Of a stretch of DNA of 64,000 nucleotides, positions 53,201 to 61,301 are shown in pieces. Source of the stretch: Methylocystis iwaonis (lineage in GTDB: Bacteria; Pseudomonadota; Alphaproteobacteria; Rhizobiales; Beijerinckiaceae); assembly GCF_027925385.1 (NCBI RefSeq), contig NZ_AP027142.1:2904501-2968500 (forward strand), written 5' to 3'. Position numbers and translations under genes: made by a program. Below the pieces are notes generated by a model that was not told the DNA's origin, did no database searches, and worked only from the letters and a program-made list of their open reading frames with translations. The first letter of the stretch is position 1. The number at the start of each line of letters is the position of its first letter.

Positions 53201-56200
53201 ACGAGCGAGCTCGGACGGCAGATCGCCGCCTTCGAAGAGACCTTCGTCCGTCGGAGCGAAGAGGCCGCGGCGCGCGTCTCGGAACATGGCGACCGCGCGC
53301 TGAACAATCTATCGGTCGGCCTGGCGTCTCTGGAGGACGCGATACTGCGCCAGAGCGAGAATGTGACGGCCAGCGTCGCGCAGCATGGCGGCCAGGCCGC
53401 CGCCGCCATCACCGAAGGCCTCGCCGCCTTCGCGGAAGCCGTGACCCGCTTGAGCGGCGAAGCCGCCGCGCGCGTGGCTTCGAAGAGCGAGGAGGTCAGC
53501 TCGGCCTTCGCACAGGGGCTCGCCGCCTTCGACGACACATTCTTGCGCCAGGACGAGATCGCCCGCCGCGTGCTCGATCAAACCGCGGCGACAGGCGACA
53601 ATCTCGCCGCGCAGTTGCAGGCCTTCGAGACGGCCGTGCAGCAGGCAAACGCCGAAACCGCCCGGCGCCTCGAAGAGGAAAGCGCCCGTATTTCCGGCAC
53701 GCTCACGTCAGGCGTCGGCGCTTTTGAAGACACTGTGAAGCGCCATAGCGACAGCGTCTCCACGCTGGTGGCCGAACATGCCAAGCGCGTCGACGAATTG
53801 CTCATGGAGCGGATGAGCGCTTTGGAAAACGCCGGCGAGTTCCTGGCGCGAAGCATGGACGAAACGCGGGAGCGCGCGGTCGAGGCGTTCGAGGCCCATG
53901 GCGCCGCCTTGCGCGATAATTTGCAGCGTAGCGTCCAGGAGGCGACGACGGTTCTCGCTGAAAATACCGACGCGATACAGGAACGCTTCACGACGACCGC
54001 GAGCGACGCGGTTCTCGCCATCGCCGTGCAGGGCGAGCGCCTCAACGAAACGCTCGCCGAGCGCCTCGTGGCCTTCGAAAACTCGGTCCTCTCGCAAGGC
54101 CAGGAAGTCGTCGGCGCACTTGCCTCGCATAGCGAACAAATCGCCGCGACGCTCGGCGACCAGCTCGGTCAGTTCGAGAGCGCTTTGCTGCGCGACGGCG
54201 GCGTCCTTGCCGATCGCGTCGCCGATCATGCCGCTAAACTGAGCCAGGACGTCGCGGCGCGGCTGACGACCATCGAGGAAGTCATCGGGGCGCGCGGCGG
54301 CGAGTTGGTCGAACATCTCGCGGCGCGCGCTGAAGACGCCGACGCGCGCATCGGCGCGCAGACCGAACGCTTCGTCGCGAGTGTGGACGATCGCCTCAAC
54401 GCCATCGACCAGACGATCGCCACGCAAGGCGGCGCGCTGGTCGATCGCCTCACGGCGCAGACCGATGCGTTCACCTCCCGTATCGGCGATAATTCGCGCC
54501 ATTTCGCAGCGGAGATCGACGCGCGGCTGAGCGCCCTCGACGACGCCGTCTCCTTGCGCGGCGCCGCGCTCGTCGAGCAGATCGCCGCGCGGTCCAACGA
54601 GATGACGGCCCGCATCGGCGAGACCTCGCAGCAGCTCGCGCGGCAGATCGACGCCAAGCTCGGCGAGCTCGACCAGACGGTCAACGCCCAGGGCGGCGCT
54701 TTTGCCGACCGGATCGCCGAGCAGATCGACCAGTTCTCGGCGCGCATCGGCGACAACTCCCACCACTTCGCGACGGAGATCGACACGCGCCTGGAGACGA
54801 TCGACGACGCTATTTCGGTGCGCGGCGGCAAGCTGCTCAGCGAATTGGACTCGACCACGGTCACGGCCTTCTCGCGGCTCAGCGAGCAGGTTGGCAAGCT
54901 CGCCGACGAGGTCACCTCCAAGCTCGACGCCATCGACAATGCGCTCGGCGAGAAAGGCGAGCAGCTCGTCGAGAAGCTCGGCGCGCGCGCCGAGAACATC
55001 GCCGCGACGATGTCGAGCAAGATCGAAGCCTTCGAGACCGTCAGCGACGCGCGCACCCGCGAGGCCGCCCAGCGCATCGAGGAACTCGTCAAGCATATGG
55101 ACGCGGGCCTGGGCGTCGGCGGCCAAAAGCTGCAAGAATCGCTCGCCAATCATGCGCTCGAGATCGCCCGCGTGATGGGCGAAGGCGGCCGCGAGGTCGT
55201 CAGGACGCTCGACGAGAAGATCAAGGACGTCGATTCGACGCTCGTCGCGCGCTCCAGCGAGATGGCGCAGACGCTGTCCGCCAAGGCGTCGGAGATCAAC
55301 GAGACGCTCGACGGCCGCGCCAAGGATCTGGCCAACACGCTCGACGGCCGCATCGAACTGTTCGAGAAGAATGTCGTCGCGCGTCTCGGGGCCGTGTCGT
55401 CCGAAATCGACGATCGCGGCCGCGAAGTCATCGAGTCGGTCACGTCGCGTCTGCAGGACATCAACCACACGCTGGCCGAAGCGCGCCGCGAGCTCGACAC
55501 GACCATGCATGCGCGCACCGGCGACCTCGGCCAGGCGCTCGCAGAACGGGTCGGCGAGATCAGCGGCGCCCTCGATGAGCGGCTCACGCAGATTCAGACC
55601 GCGCTCGACACGCGCATGGCGCAGATCGAGACCACCTTCGGCGAACGCGGCGGCGCGGTGACGCAGGAGCTGGCGAGCGTCGGCGAATTGGTCGCCAAGA
55701 CGATCGAGACGCGCGGCGCCGCCATCGTGCGCCACCTCGGCGACAAGCGCGAGGAGCTGACCCAGGCGATCGACCAATCGACGTCCTCGCTGACGGCGGC
55801 GCTCGACGCCGGCGCGGAGAGCTCGATCGGCGCCCTCGTCGCAATGAACGAGAAGATCCGCGCCGAGCTGCCGACCTTGCTCGACAAGCTCGGCCAGACC
55901 AACACGTCGCTGCACGCCATCATCGACAAGACGGGCGGCAATCTCGTCGCTCTCGAGCGCGAGCTCGGCGCCCGGGTCGGCGAATTCCAGCAGGCCGTCG
56001 AAGCCGTGTCCGACCAGGTTCGGCGGATGGGCGACGTGGCGGGCGGGACCGTCAACAATGCAAGCGATCTCGTCGACGCTTTGGGCGAACGCGAGCAGGC
56101 GCTGGCGCAGAGCACTGAGCGGCTCGCGCGGACCCAGCAGGCGCTCGACACCGCCTTCGACGCGCGTCAGCGGTCGCTGGAGAGCGTCATGTCCCTCGTC

Positions 56201-57268
56201 GAGCAGAAGCGAAGCGAGGTCGAGAATGTGATGGTGACCTTCGCGCAGAAGATGGAGCAGACCTTCGAGGCGATCGAAAACCGCTCGCAGGAGATCGGCG
56301 GCGCTTTGTCCGCCGCGACCAATGAGACGGCCAATCTCGTCGAGACGCGCTTCGCCAATCTGCGTTCCACCGCGGAAAGCCAGCGCACGGAGACCGAACA
56401 GGCGCTGCGCGCCGCCTTCGGCAACGCCAATGAGGAGATCAACCGCCTGTTCTCCGAAGCGAATGCGCGCTTCCAGTCGACGGCCGCCGACATCCGCAAC
56501 CTGTCGCGCGAGATTCATCGCGAGCTGGAGGAGACGCGCGAGGAAGTGCGGCGCGGCGCCACCGAGCTGCCGCGCGAGACCGCCGAGCAGGCCGCGGCGC
56601 TCCGCCGCGTCGTCGGCGATCAGGTGAAGGCGCTGAACGAATTGACGGACATCGTCGCGCGTTCGGGCCGCGTCTATGACGTCGCCGAGCAGGCGCCCCC
56701 CGCCGGTCGACGGACATTCGAGCCGGCGCAACAGGCCGAAGCGCCGAAGCCGCGGCTCGCGGCGGCGCCCGCCCCCGCCCCGGCTCCCCGCACCGCCCAA
56801 CCGGCGCGCGACGGGCAAGGCGGCTGGCTGACGGACCTCCTCGCCCGCGCATCGCGCGAGGAAGCGCCGCAAAAGCCCGCCGCCCCCGCCCAGACGGCTT
56901 CTCTACGGCCGACGCGCCAGCAGAACGGCGGCGCGCTCGACAGCCTCACGCTCGACATCGCGCGCATGGTCGACAGCGCAGCGGTCGCGGAGCTGTGGCG
57001 GCGCTATCAGCGCGGCGAGAAGGGCGGCCTGTTCGGGCGACGCCTCTACACCGCGCAAGGCCATCAGACCTTCGAGGAAATCCGTCGCCGCTACAGCGTT
57101 GATCCGGAGTTCCGCGCGACGGTGGATCATTATGTCCGCCACTTCGAGGAGCTTCTGGTGGAGACGAGCCGCGGCGACCGCGAAGGCGCCAAGGCGCTCG
57201 ATCTGCTGACCGGCGACGCCGGCAAGGTCTACACCATGCTGGGCCACGCCGCCGGACGCTTCGACTAA
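50273..57268 (+). CDS. Giant membrane-anchored hendecad-repeat protein, GROWTH POLE RING (GPR)-like
   Basis: 2331 residues. Residues 1-105 are Ala/Pro/Lys rich, then two membrane helices (about 122-142, 161-180), so most of the chain lies in the cytoplasm or periplasm as one long helix-rich rod. Residues about 539-1100 are a tandem array of about 17 units of 33 residues (three hendecads) of the type RVAEHGDRxxxxLxxxLAAFEEAV. A second region near 1360-1500 has 44-residue units (four hendecads) with DARLSALDDAV / GALVxxxxxRxxxxxxRIG. The last 115 residues (LTLDIARMVDSAAVAELWRRYQRG and the FEEIRRRYSVDPEFRATVDHYVRHFEELL part) are a separate globular domain. This matches Agrobacterium GPR (about 2115 residues, apolipoprotein-like, needed for polar growth). 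The start at 50273 is preferred over the open frame before it because the basic MSKSGKIQDAAAAALSAIEEAL start is family-like. Confidence 0.85.
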   Translation: MSKSGKIQDAAAAALSAIEEALDLGAPPAAESAAPKTAAPKIETPRIETAKIDARTESATSEYRPATASAADIALAMSSRKPERSEPPKPSPVAPAIAPANDDRRTVGELRAALQIQPNRGILAMTFMSIALWAVCWTLYVYFHRGEILDADGSFFAPKPLLTIAALLGPTIFLFITGLMARRAHEMRLIANSMTEVAIRLIEPETIATEQVVSLSQAIRREAASMGDGIERALARAGELEVIVRTEVTNLERSYTENERRLRQLIDELTREREAIVVNADNARTALFGARDALSQELAATSAHLAEAVSDAGARVTSSLGSKGEEIKLALENAGDNFESTLASHGDRVVGVLTQTGDVVALKIAGASDEVTRRFTEGVEDVGVRLQTTGDALAIDFGARSAALLERFEELGVHFAESIGDQGDRLAIRLAESGSAIEETIRVQGGALDKSLAETTERLTSNVSQQVDEARSTFEGAETRLVALLEETNARAHETFEERGKALYDSLTQSLGETAATLTEQAETLQQRFIGVAGDAVSALGAHSDRVNETLAERLEHFERMVLDRGEKMIDRVSERGGQLETTLAERLAAFEDAVVKNSAEAAMRVAEHGDRVSAALNEGLTVFEETFTRQGDEMTARIAERTEQNAAALSERLAAFEEVFATRGDELASHIAEHGDRAASALTAQLDEFQGAIARGAEDMAARVAERAEYATTTLSDRLAAFEAAVAERSDEAATRLSENGARAAATIAEQLANFETAVELHGEELTSRVSQHGERSTAALAERLAAFQEAVAAQTESVAARVTEHGDRALGNLSVGLAAFEDAVLQRSEAIAARLAEQGGRASSEVAEQIAAFEAAVAHHGADVAARVAEHGERATTILVDRLAAFEESVARRTQDISALVALHGDSANEELTRQIAAFQETVERSREEATALAAAHGEKASSELNRQIAALEETVARSSEQLASLVSSHGDLATSELGRQIAAFEETFVRRSEEAAARVSEHGDRALNNLSVGLASLEDAILRQSENVTASVAQHGGQAAAAITEGLAAFAEAVTRLSGEAAARVASKSEEVSSAFAQGLAAFDDTFLRQDEIARRVLDQTAATGDNLAAQLQAFETAVQQANAETARRLEEESARISGTLTSGVGAFEDTVKRHSDSVSTLVAEHAKRVDELLMERMSALENAGEFLARSMDETRERAVEAFEAHGAALRDNLQRSVQEATTVLAENTDAIQERFTTTASDAVLAIAVQGERLNETLAERLVAFENSVLSQGQEVVGALASHSEQIAATLGDQLGQFESALLRDGGVLADRVADHAAKLSQDVAARLTTIEEVIGARGGELVEHLAARAEDADARIGAQTERFVASVDDRLNAIDQTIATQGGALVDRLTAQTDAFTSRIGDNSRHFAAEIDARLSALDDAVSLRGAALVEQIAARSNEMTARIGETSQQLARQIDAKLGELDQTVNAQGGAFADRIAEQIDQFSARIGDNSHHFATEIDTRLETIDDAISVRGGKLLSELDSTTVTAFSRLSEQVGKLADEVTSKLDAIDNALGEKGEQLVEKLGARAENIAATMSSKIEAFETVSDARTREAAQRIEELVKHMDAGLGVGGQKLQESLANHALEIARVMGEGGREVVRTLDEKIKDVDSTLVARSSEMAQTLSAKASEINETLDGRAKDLANTLDGRIELFEKNVVARLGAVSSEIDDRGREVIESVTSRLQDINHTLAEARRELDTTMHARTGDLGQALAERVGEISGALDERLTQIQTALDTRMAQIETTFGERGGAVTQELASVGELVAKTIETRGAAIVRHLGDKREELTQAIDQSTSSLTAALDAGAESSIGALVAMNEKIRAELPTLLDKLGQTNTSLHAIIDKTGGNLVALERELGARVGEFQQAVEAVSDQVRRMGDVAGGTVNNASDLVDALGEREQALAQSTERLARTQQALDTAFDARQRSLESVMSLVEQKRSEVENVMVTFAQKMEQTFEAIENRSQEIGGALSAATNETANLVETRFANLRSTAESQRTETEQALRAAFGNANEEINRLFSEANARFQSTAADIRNLSREIHRELEETREEVRRGATELPRETAEQAAALRRVVGDQVKALNELTDIVARSGRVYDVAEQAPPAGRRTFEPAQQAEAPKPRLAAAPAPAPAPRTAQPARDGQGGWLTDLLARASREEAPQKPAAPAQTASLRPTRQQNGGALDSLTLDIARMVDSAAVAELWRRYQRGEKGGLFGRRLYTAQGHQTFEEIRRRYSVDPEFRATVDHYVRHFEELLVETSRGDREGAKALDLLTGDAGKVYTMLGHAAGRFD

Positions 57269-57321
57269 AACGGCGCGGCGCGGGGAACAGCCCGCGCCAG
57301 CGTTTCCAAGCGGCCGGCTCG

Positions 57322-57483
57322 GTTGTCGACAAACGCCCGAGGCGGCCTCTTCCTTCGAGACGCGAGCTTCGCTCGCTCCTCAGGATGAGGCCTAAGTGTT
57401 TGGCGCAGATGCAGAAGCCCCTCATGCTGAGGAGCCTGCGCAGCAGGCGTCTCGAAGCAGGAGGGGCGTCATCGCCACTTTGC
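57322..57483. repeat. REPIN-like repeat, family C copy 3 (opposite orientation)
   Basis: Same element as 10446-10611 in inverse orientation (TTGTCGACAAACG end first; CGTCATCGCCACTTTG end last). It lies between the gpr-like gene and its terminator at 57488. Confidence 0.85.
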
Positions 57484-57487
57484 CCCC

Positions 57488-57525
57488 AGCGGCCATTCGC
57501 TCCAACTAATGGCCGCTTTTTTATT
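57488..57525 (+). terminator. Intrinsic terminator downstream of the GPR-like gene
   Basis: AGCGGCCATT / AATGGCCGCT stem with a ten-base loop followed by TTTTTATT on the plus strand. It lies 220 bp after the stop, behind the family C repeat. Confidence 0.85.
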
Positions 57526-57532
57526 GCCCGCC

Positions 57533-59053
57533 CTAGCCGAGTGCTTTTTCGAAAGCCGCCTCGGCGCGCAGGCTGTCGAGATCGCGCCCCAGCGTCGCCA
57601 CCGCGAGCTTGCGGGCGCCCCGCCAATAGGCGACGGCGCAATCGCCGGAGGCCGGATCGCCCGAGACCTCGCAACGGTCCCACTGCGGCGCATGGCCGAC
57701 GTAGGAGATGGTCTGATCGTAATGCTGGCTCCAGAAGAAGGGCGCGGCGTCGAAACGCTCGTTGAAGCCCAGAATATTGCGGGCCGCGGTCTGCCCCTGG
57801 CGCTCGGCCACGACCCAATGCTCGACTCTGATGCGCTCACCCGTGATCCGATCTGGCCAGCGCGCAATATCGCCCGCCGCATAGACGCCCGGCGCGCTCG
57901 TCGCGAGATATTCGTCGACCAGCACGCCTTTATCCACGGCGAGCCCGGCCCGCTCGGCGAGCGAGAGGTTCGGCCGCACGCCGATGCCGATGACGACGAA
58001 GTCCGCGGCGACCGCAGCGCCGCTCTTCAGCGTCAACGCGCCGTCGCCGATCTCCGTCACCGTGTCCTCGAGATGGAAGACGACGCCATGCGACTCGTGC
58101 AGGCGCTGGATATGCGCGCCAAGCTCGGGGCCGAGGATGCGCGCCATAGGAACAGCCTCCGGCGCGATCACATCGACCGCAAGGCCGCGCGTGCGCAGCG
58201 ACGCGGCGACCTCTAAGCCGATGAAGCTCGCCCCCACAACCGCAGCGCGGGATGCGCCGCCGCAAGCGGCGGCGATTCGGTCGGCGTCGGCGAGTTGGCG
58301 CAGGTAAAAGACATTGGGCCGGTCGGCGCCCGGAATGGGGAGGCGCACGGGGTCGGCGCCCGTCGCCAGCAGCAAGGCGTCGAAACCGACGCTGGAGCCG
58401 TCATCGAGTGTAAGCAGCTTTTGCGAAACATCGAGCGCCGTCGCCTGCCGTCCCAGATGCAGCACGACGCCATTGTCGTGATACCAGGCGGGTTCACGCA
58501 GCGGCAGCCATTCGGGCGGCGCCGACCCGGCGAGATAGTCCTTGGAGAGATTGGGCCGATCATAGGGCGCAAGTAAATCGGCGCCGATCATCTCCAGCGC
58601 GCCGTCATAGCCCTCCGCGCGCAGCCTATGGGCCGCCGCAAAGCCCGCCGCGCCAGCCCCTACGATGACGATTTTCTTGGGCGCGCGCGTTGGAGCGGGT
58701 TTGGTCATCGGGGCGGCTAATCGCTCGCGGGCGAAGATTTTGCCGTCGACCTCTTCCACCCGCCAGCGCGGCAGCGAATCGAAAGCCGGCGCGCGAATCG
58801 CTTCGCCGGTGCGCAGGCTGAAACAGGCATGGTGCCAGGGGCATCTGATCGTCTCGCCGACGACGAGCCCTTCGGCGAGCGGCCCATGATAATGCGTGCA
58901 TTCGGCGCCGACGACGAAGACATCCGCCCCCTTGCGGACCATGATCGCAGCACCGCCGTCGATAGAGCCGGATAACGGGACGCCCTCATCGAGCGCGCTC
59001 AGCGCCACGCCCTTGGCGAAATCCGGCTGCTCTGGCTGTCCGCTTTCAGACAT
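57533..59053 (-). CDS. Rieske-FAD ferredoxin/NAD(P)H reductase-like oxidoreductase (AIF-like)
   Basis: 506 residues. An N-terminal Rieske domain (Cys52, His54, Cys71, His74 in CTHYHG and CPWHH) is joined to a pyridine nucleotide-disulfide oxidoreductase domain with FAD motif VIVGAGAAGFAA (132-137), NAD motif VVGASFIGLEVAASLR, and VYAAGDIARWP. This layout is found in AIFM3-like and nfrl-type reductases and can move electrons from NAD(P)H to an iron-sulfur or haem partner. No adjacent oxygenase. The ATG at 59053 follows AGGGAGG. No clear signal peptide, so cytoplasmic. Confidence 0.87.
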   Translation of the reverse strand: MSESGQPEQPDFAKGVALSALDEGVPLSGSIDGGAAIMVRKGADVFVVGAECTHYHGPLAEGLVVGETIRCPWHHACFSLRTGEAIRAPAFDSLPRWRVEEVDGKIFARERLAAPMTKPAPTRAPKKIVIVGAGAAGFAAAHRLRAEGYDGALEMIGADLLAPYDRPNLSKDYLAGSAPPEWLPLREPAWYHDNGVVLHLGRQATALDVSQKLLTLDDGSSVGFDALLLATGADPVRLPIPGADRPNVFYLRQLADADRIAAACGGASRAAVVGASFIGLEVAASLRTRGLAVDVIAPEAVPMARILGPELGAHIQRLHESHGVVFHLEDTVTEIGDGALTLKSGAAVAADFVVIGIGVRPNLSLAERAGLAVDKGVLVDEYLATSAPGVYAAGDIARWPDRITGERIRVEHWVVAERQGQTAARNILGFNERFDAAPFFWSQHYDQTISYVGHAPQWDRCEVSGDPASGDCAVAYWRGARKLAVATLGRDLDSLRAEAAFEKALG

Positions 59054-59292
59054 TTTGTGCCTCCCTTTTGCGCGGACCTGAACGTGGCCGCCCATAAGGG
59101 AAAGTGGGACGGCGAAGCAGGCCGGCAAGCGAGCCTTTGTAATCGCCTCGCCGAATCAATCATTAAGAAGCGCGTCTCGGCGTCGTCGAGGCCATTGCCG
59201 CAGCGACGCCGGTTAACAAAAGGCAAATTTCTCAAGATTGCAGTCCTGTCAAAATGTGACATCACAGCAACATATCCGGACAATCCGTCAGC

Positions 59293-59313
59293 TTTGCCTA
59301 TTCATTAGGCAAA
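59293..59313. promoter_or_regulatory. Inverted repeat upstream of the porin
   Basis: TTTGCCTA / TAGGCAAA with a five-base centre, 81 bp before the porin ATG. The gap 59054-59394 contains no other gene, so it may be an operator for a porin regulator. Confidence 0.45.
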
Positions 59314-59394
59314 TGCAATTTGGATAAGCTTGAACGAAGTCTTCGCCGGAGCTGATATTCATGCAGGTTTTTTATCCAGACCGGAGTTCCTGGC

Positions 59395-60888
59395 ATGAAA
59401 TGGTATAGTCTTCCCGTTGTGACTGCGGCGTCGCTCGCGGCCGGCATGGCCCTCGCGGCCGACCTGCCGAACAAGAAAGCGGCCGTAGTTCCCGCGCCGC
59501 CTCCGGCATGGCTCGATACGCTCACCATCGACGGTTATGTCGAGGGGGGCATCGCCATCAACTTCAACCAGCCCTACAACAAGCTGAACTGGGGCCATCT
59601 CTACACCGATCGCGCCAATTGGCCGACGTTCAACGGCGCTGTTCTGACCGTGCAGCGCCCGATCGACCCCAAAGCGACGTCCTATGACTTCGGCTTTAAA
59701 GTCCAAGCCCAGATCGGCGAGGACATGCGCTACAACCATACCATCGGCACGACCGATTACTGGATCCACGACCGCACGCAGTTCGGCTTCCTGGAGGCCA
59801 ACGTCCAGGCGCATCTTCCCTGGACGAGCTACATTTCGCAGGGCGGCGTCGACGTAAAGGCCGGCATATTCCCGACGTATAACGGCGCCGAGGTGATGTA
59901 TGCGAAGGACAACCTCTTCTACTCGCACTCGTACATCTTCAACTTCGGGCCCTTCCTTCACACCGGCTTGATGACCACGACGCATGTGCGCGATTGGCTC
60001 GATGTTTATGCGGGCGTCACCACGGGCGTGAACACCTTCATCGGCTGGCCGGGCGACAACAACAACTCGCCGTCCTTCCATGGCGGTTTCGGCCTCAACC
60101 TGCTCGACGGCAATCTGACCATCCTCGGCATTGTTCACCATGGCCCGGAAAACCCCGTGCAGCGTGGCAATCCCGCGATTGCCTTCGCGCCCCTCCCCGG
60201 CATGACGCCGCTCACCTGGCCGAACACGCCGATCGCCTGCGTCTGCGATCCGAATACGGCGAACCGCACCTACACCAACCTCACGACGACGTGGAAGGTG
60301 ACGGAGAACCTCACGCTCATCACGGATATGGCGTATAATCGTGAAAGCGGCTGGAACCCGATTTCCACGGTTACCGGCATCCCGCAGAATCTCTACGGCA
60401 GCTTCGACACCCTCGCGGCCGGCGTGAATCCGGCGTGGCCGGGCCTCGCTGCGCTCCCGCAGAAGCCGCAGGGCGCCGAGTCCTACGCGATCGCGCAATA
60501 TGCGTCCTACAAGGTCAATGACCTCCTCAAGATCAACGGCCGCATCGAATATTACCGCGACAATAAGAACTTCTTCGTCGCGGGCTTCCCCGGCTACTTC
60601 GACGCCGCGAACTTCCTCCACGGCTACCCCTGCTACTCCTGCCAGTTCGGGCCCGCCAATGTCGGCACCAGCTATCTGGCGCTCACCCTCGGCGCGACGA
60701 TCACCCCGGAGCTGCCGAAGCTGCCGATCATCACCGGCTTGATCCTGCGTCCGGAATTCCGTTGGGACACCTCGGTCAACGGCACGCAGCCGTTCTTCCG
60801 GGGCCAGAACACCGGCAACGGGATCGCTCGCAGCTCCTCGCAGGGCATGTTCAACATGGACGTGATCATCCCCTTCTCGCTGCTCTGA
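59395..60888 (+). CDS. Outer-membrane porin, BBP2/OmpL-like
   Basis: 497 residues: signal peptide (1-21, MKWYSLPVVTAASLAAGMALA), then a long beta-barrel with alternating polar/aromatic strands and the DGYVEGGIAINFNQPYN and TSYISQGGVDVKAGIFPTYNGAEVM regions of the putative beta-barrel porin 2 family. It ends in a strand with terminal hydrophobic SLL. About 16 or more strands expected. Diffusive solute uptake is likely, with unknown specificity. An intrinsic terminator follows 60 bp after the stop. Confidence 0.85.
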   Translation: MKWYSLPVVTAASLAAGMALAADLPNKKAAVVPAPPPAWLDTLTIDGYVEGGIAINFNQPYNKLNWGHLYTDRANWPTFNGAVLTVQRPIDPKATSYDFGFKVQAQIGEDMRYNHTIGTTDYWIHDRTQFGFLEANVQAHLPWTSYISQGGVDVKAGIFPTYNGAEVMYAKDNLFYSHSYIFNFGPFLHTGLMTTTHVRDWLDVYAGVTTGVNTFIGWPGDNNNSPSFHGGFGLNLLDGNLTILGIVHHGPENPVQRGNPAIAFAPLPGMTPLTWPNTPIACVCDPNTANRTYTNLTTTWKVTENLTLITDMAYNRESGWNPISTVTGIPQNLYGSFDTLAAGVNPAWPGLAALPQKPQGAESYAIAQYASYKVNDLLKINGRIEYYRDNKNFFVAGFPGYFDAANFLHGYPCYSCQFGPANVGTSYLALTLGATITPELPKLPIITGLILRPEFRWDTSVNGTQPFFRGQNTGNGIARSSSQGMFNMDVIIPFSLL

Positions 60889-60949
60889 GCGAGAGGCCTC
60901 CCCCGGCGCTCGTGAAGCGAGCGGCGGGGACACCAAAAAATCAGCCGGC

Positions 60950-60977
60950 GACCTTCGGTCGCCGGCCTTGTTTTTTG
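60950..60977 (+). terminator. Intrinsic terminator of the porin gene
   Basis: GCCGGCGACC / GGTCGCCGGC stem with a short TTC loop, followed by CTTGTTTTTT. Confidence 0.9.
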
Positions 60978-61031
60978 ACAAATCTCCGCGGCGGCCTCGT
61001 CCTTCGAGACGCGAGCTATGGTCGCTCCTCA
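60975..61031. repeat. REPIN-like repeat, family C partial copy
   Basis: Only one end unit (TGACAAAT...CCTCGTCCTTCGAGACGCGAGC) is kept; the other side is replaced by a family B element. Confidence 0.7.
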
Positions 61032-61036
61032 AAAGT

Positions 61037-61297
61037 GATTATCGTTTCCGTTTGAACAGCTCGGATCGCCATTTGTCATTCCCGGCGGACTGAAAGCCCA
61101 ACCGGGAATCCAGAGCCACAAGAGCGTTGGTTTTGCCCAGAGCCCGTCATTGCGAGCAAAGCGAAGCAATCCAGGGCGGCGATGCGGCGCTGGATTGCTT
61201 CGTCGGCTCCGCCTCCTCGCAATGACGACGGTGGTTTCCTGTGTGTCCAAACTGCGCGAGCGTCGGGAATGGCGCCGAACCAATCGAGCGGACCTCG
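61037..61297. repeat. MITE-like repeat family B copy 4 with nested family A copy
   Basis: Outer ends TTTCCGTTTGAACAGCTCGG and ACCAATCGAGCGGACCTCG are those of family B. The middle is interrupted by a family A element at 61144-61227 (CGTCATTGCGAGC ... CGCAATGACG). This is one repeat inserted in another. 60889-61301 holds only the terminator and these repeats. Confidence 0.85.
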
Positions 61298-61301
61298 TTC
61301 G

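Noticed and set aside
52085..53540. 99-bp tandem periodicity considered as a CRISPR or DNA satellite
   Set aside because: The units are translated in frame, diverge as protein repeats and are not separated by unique spacers.
53708..56872. 1054-codon minus-strand frame within the GPR-like gene
   Set aside because: An antisense shadow of the regular repeat; no start signal and a composition typical of complement frames.
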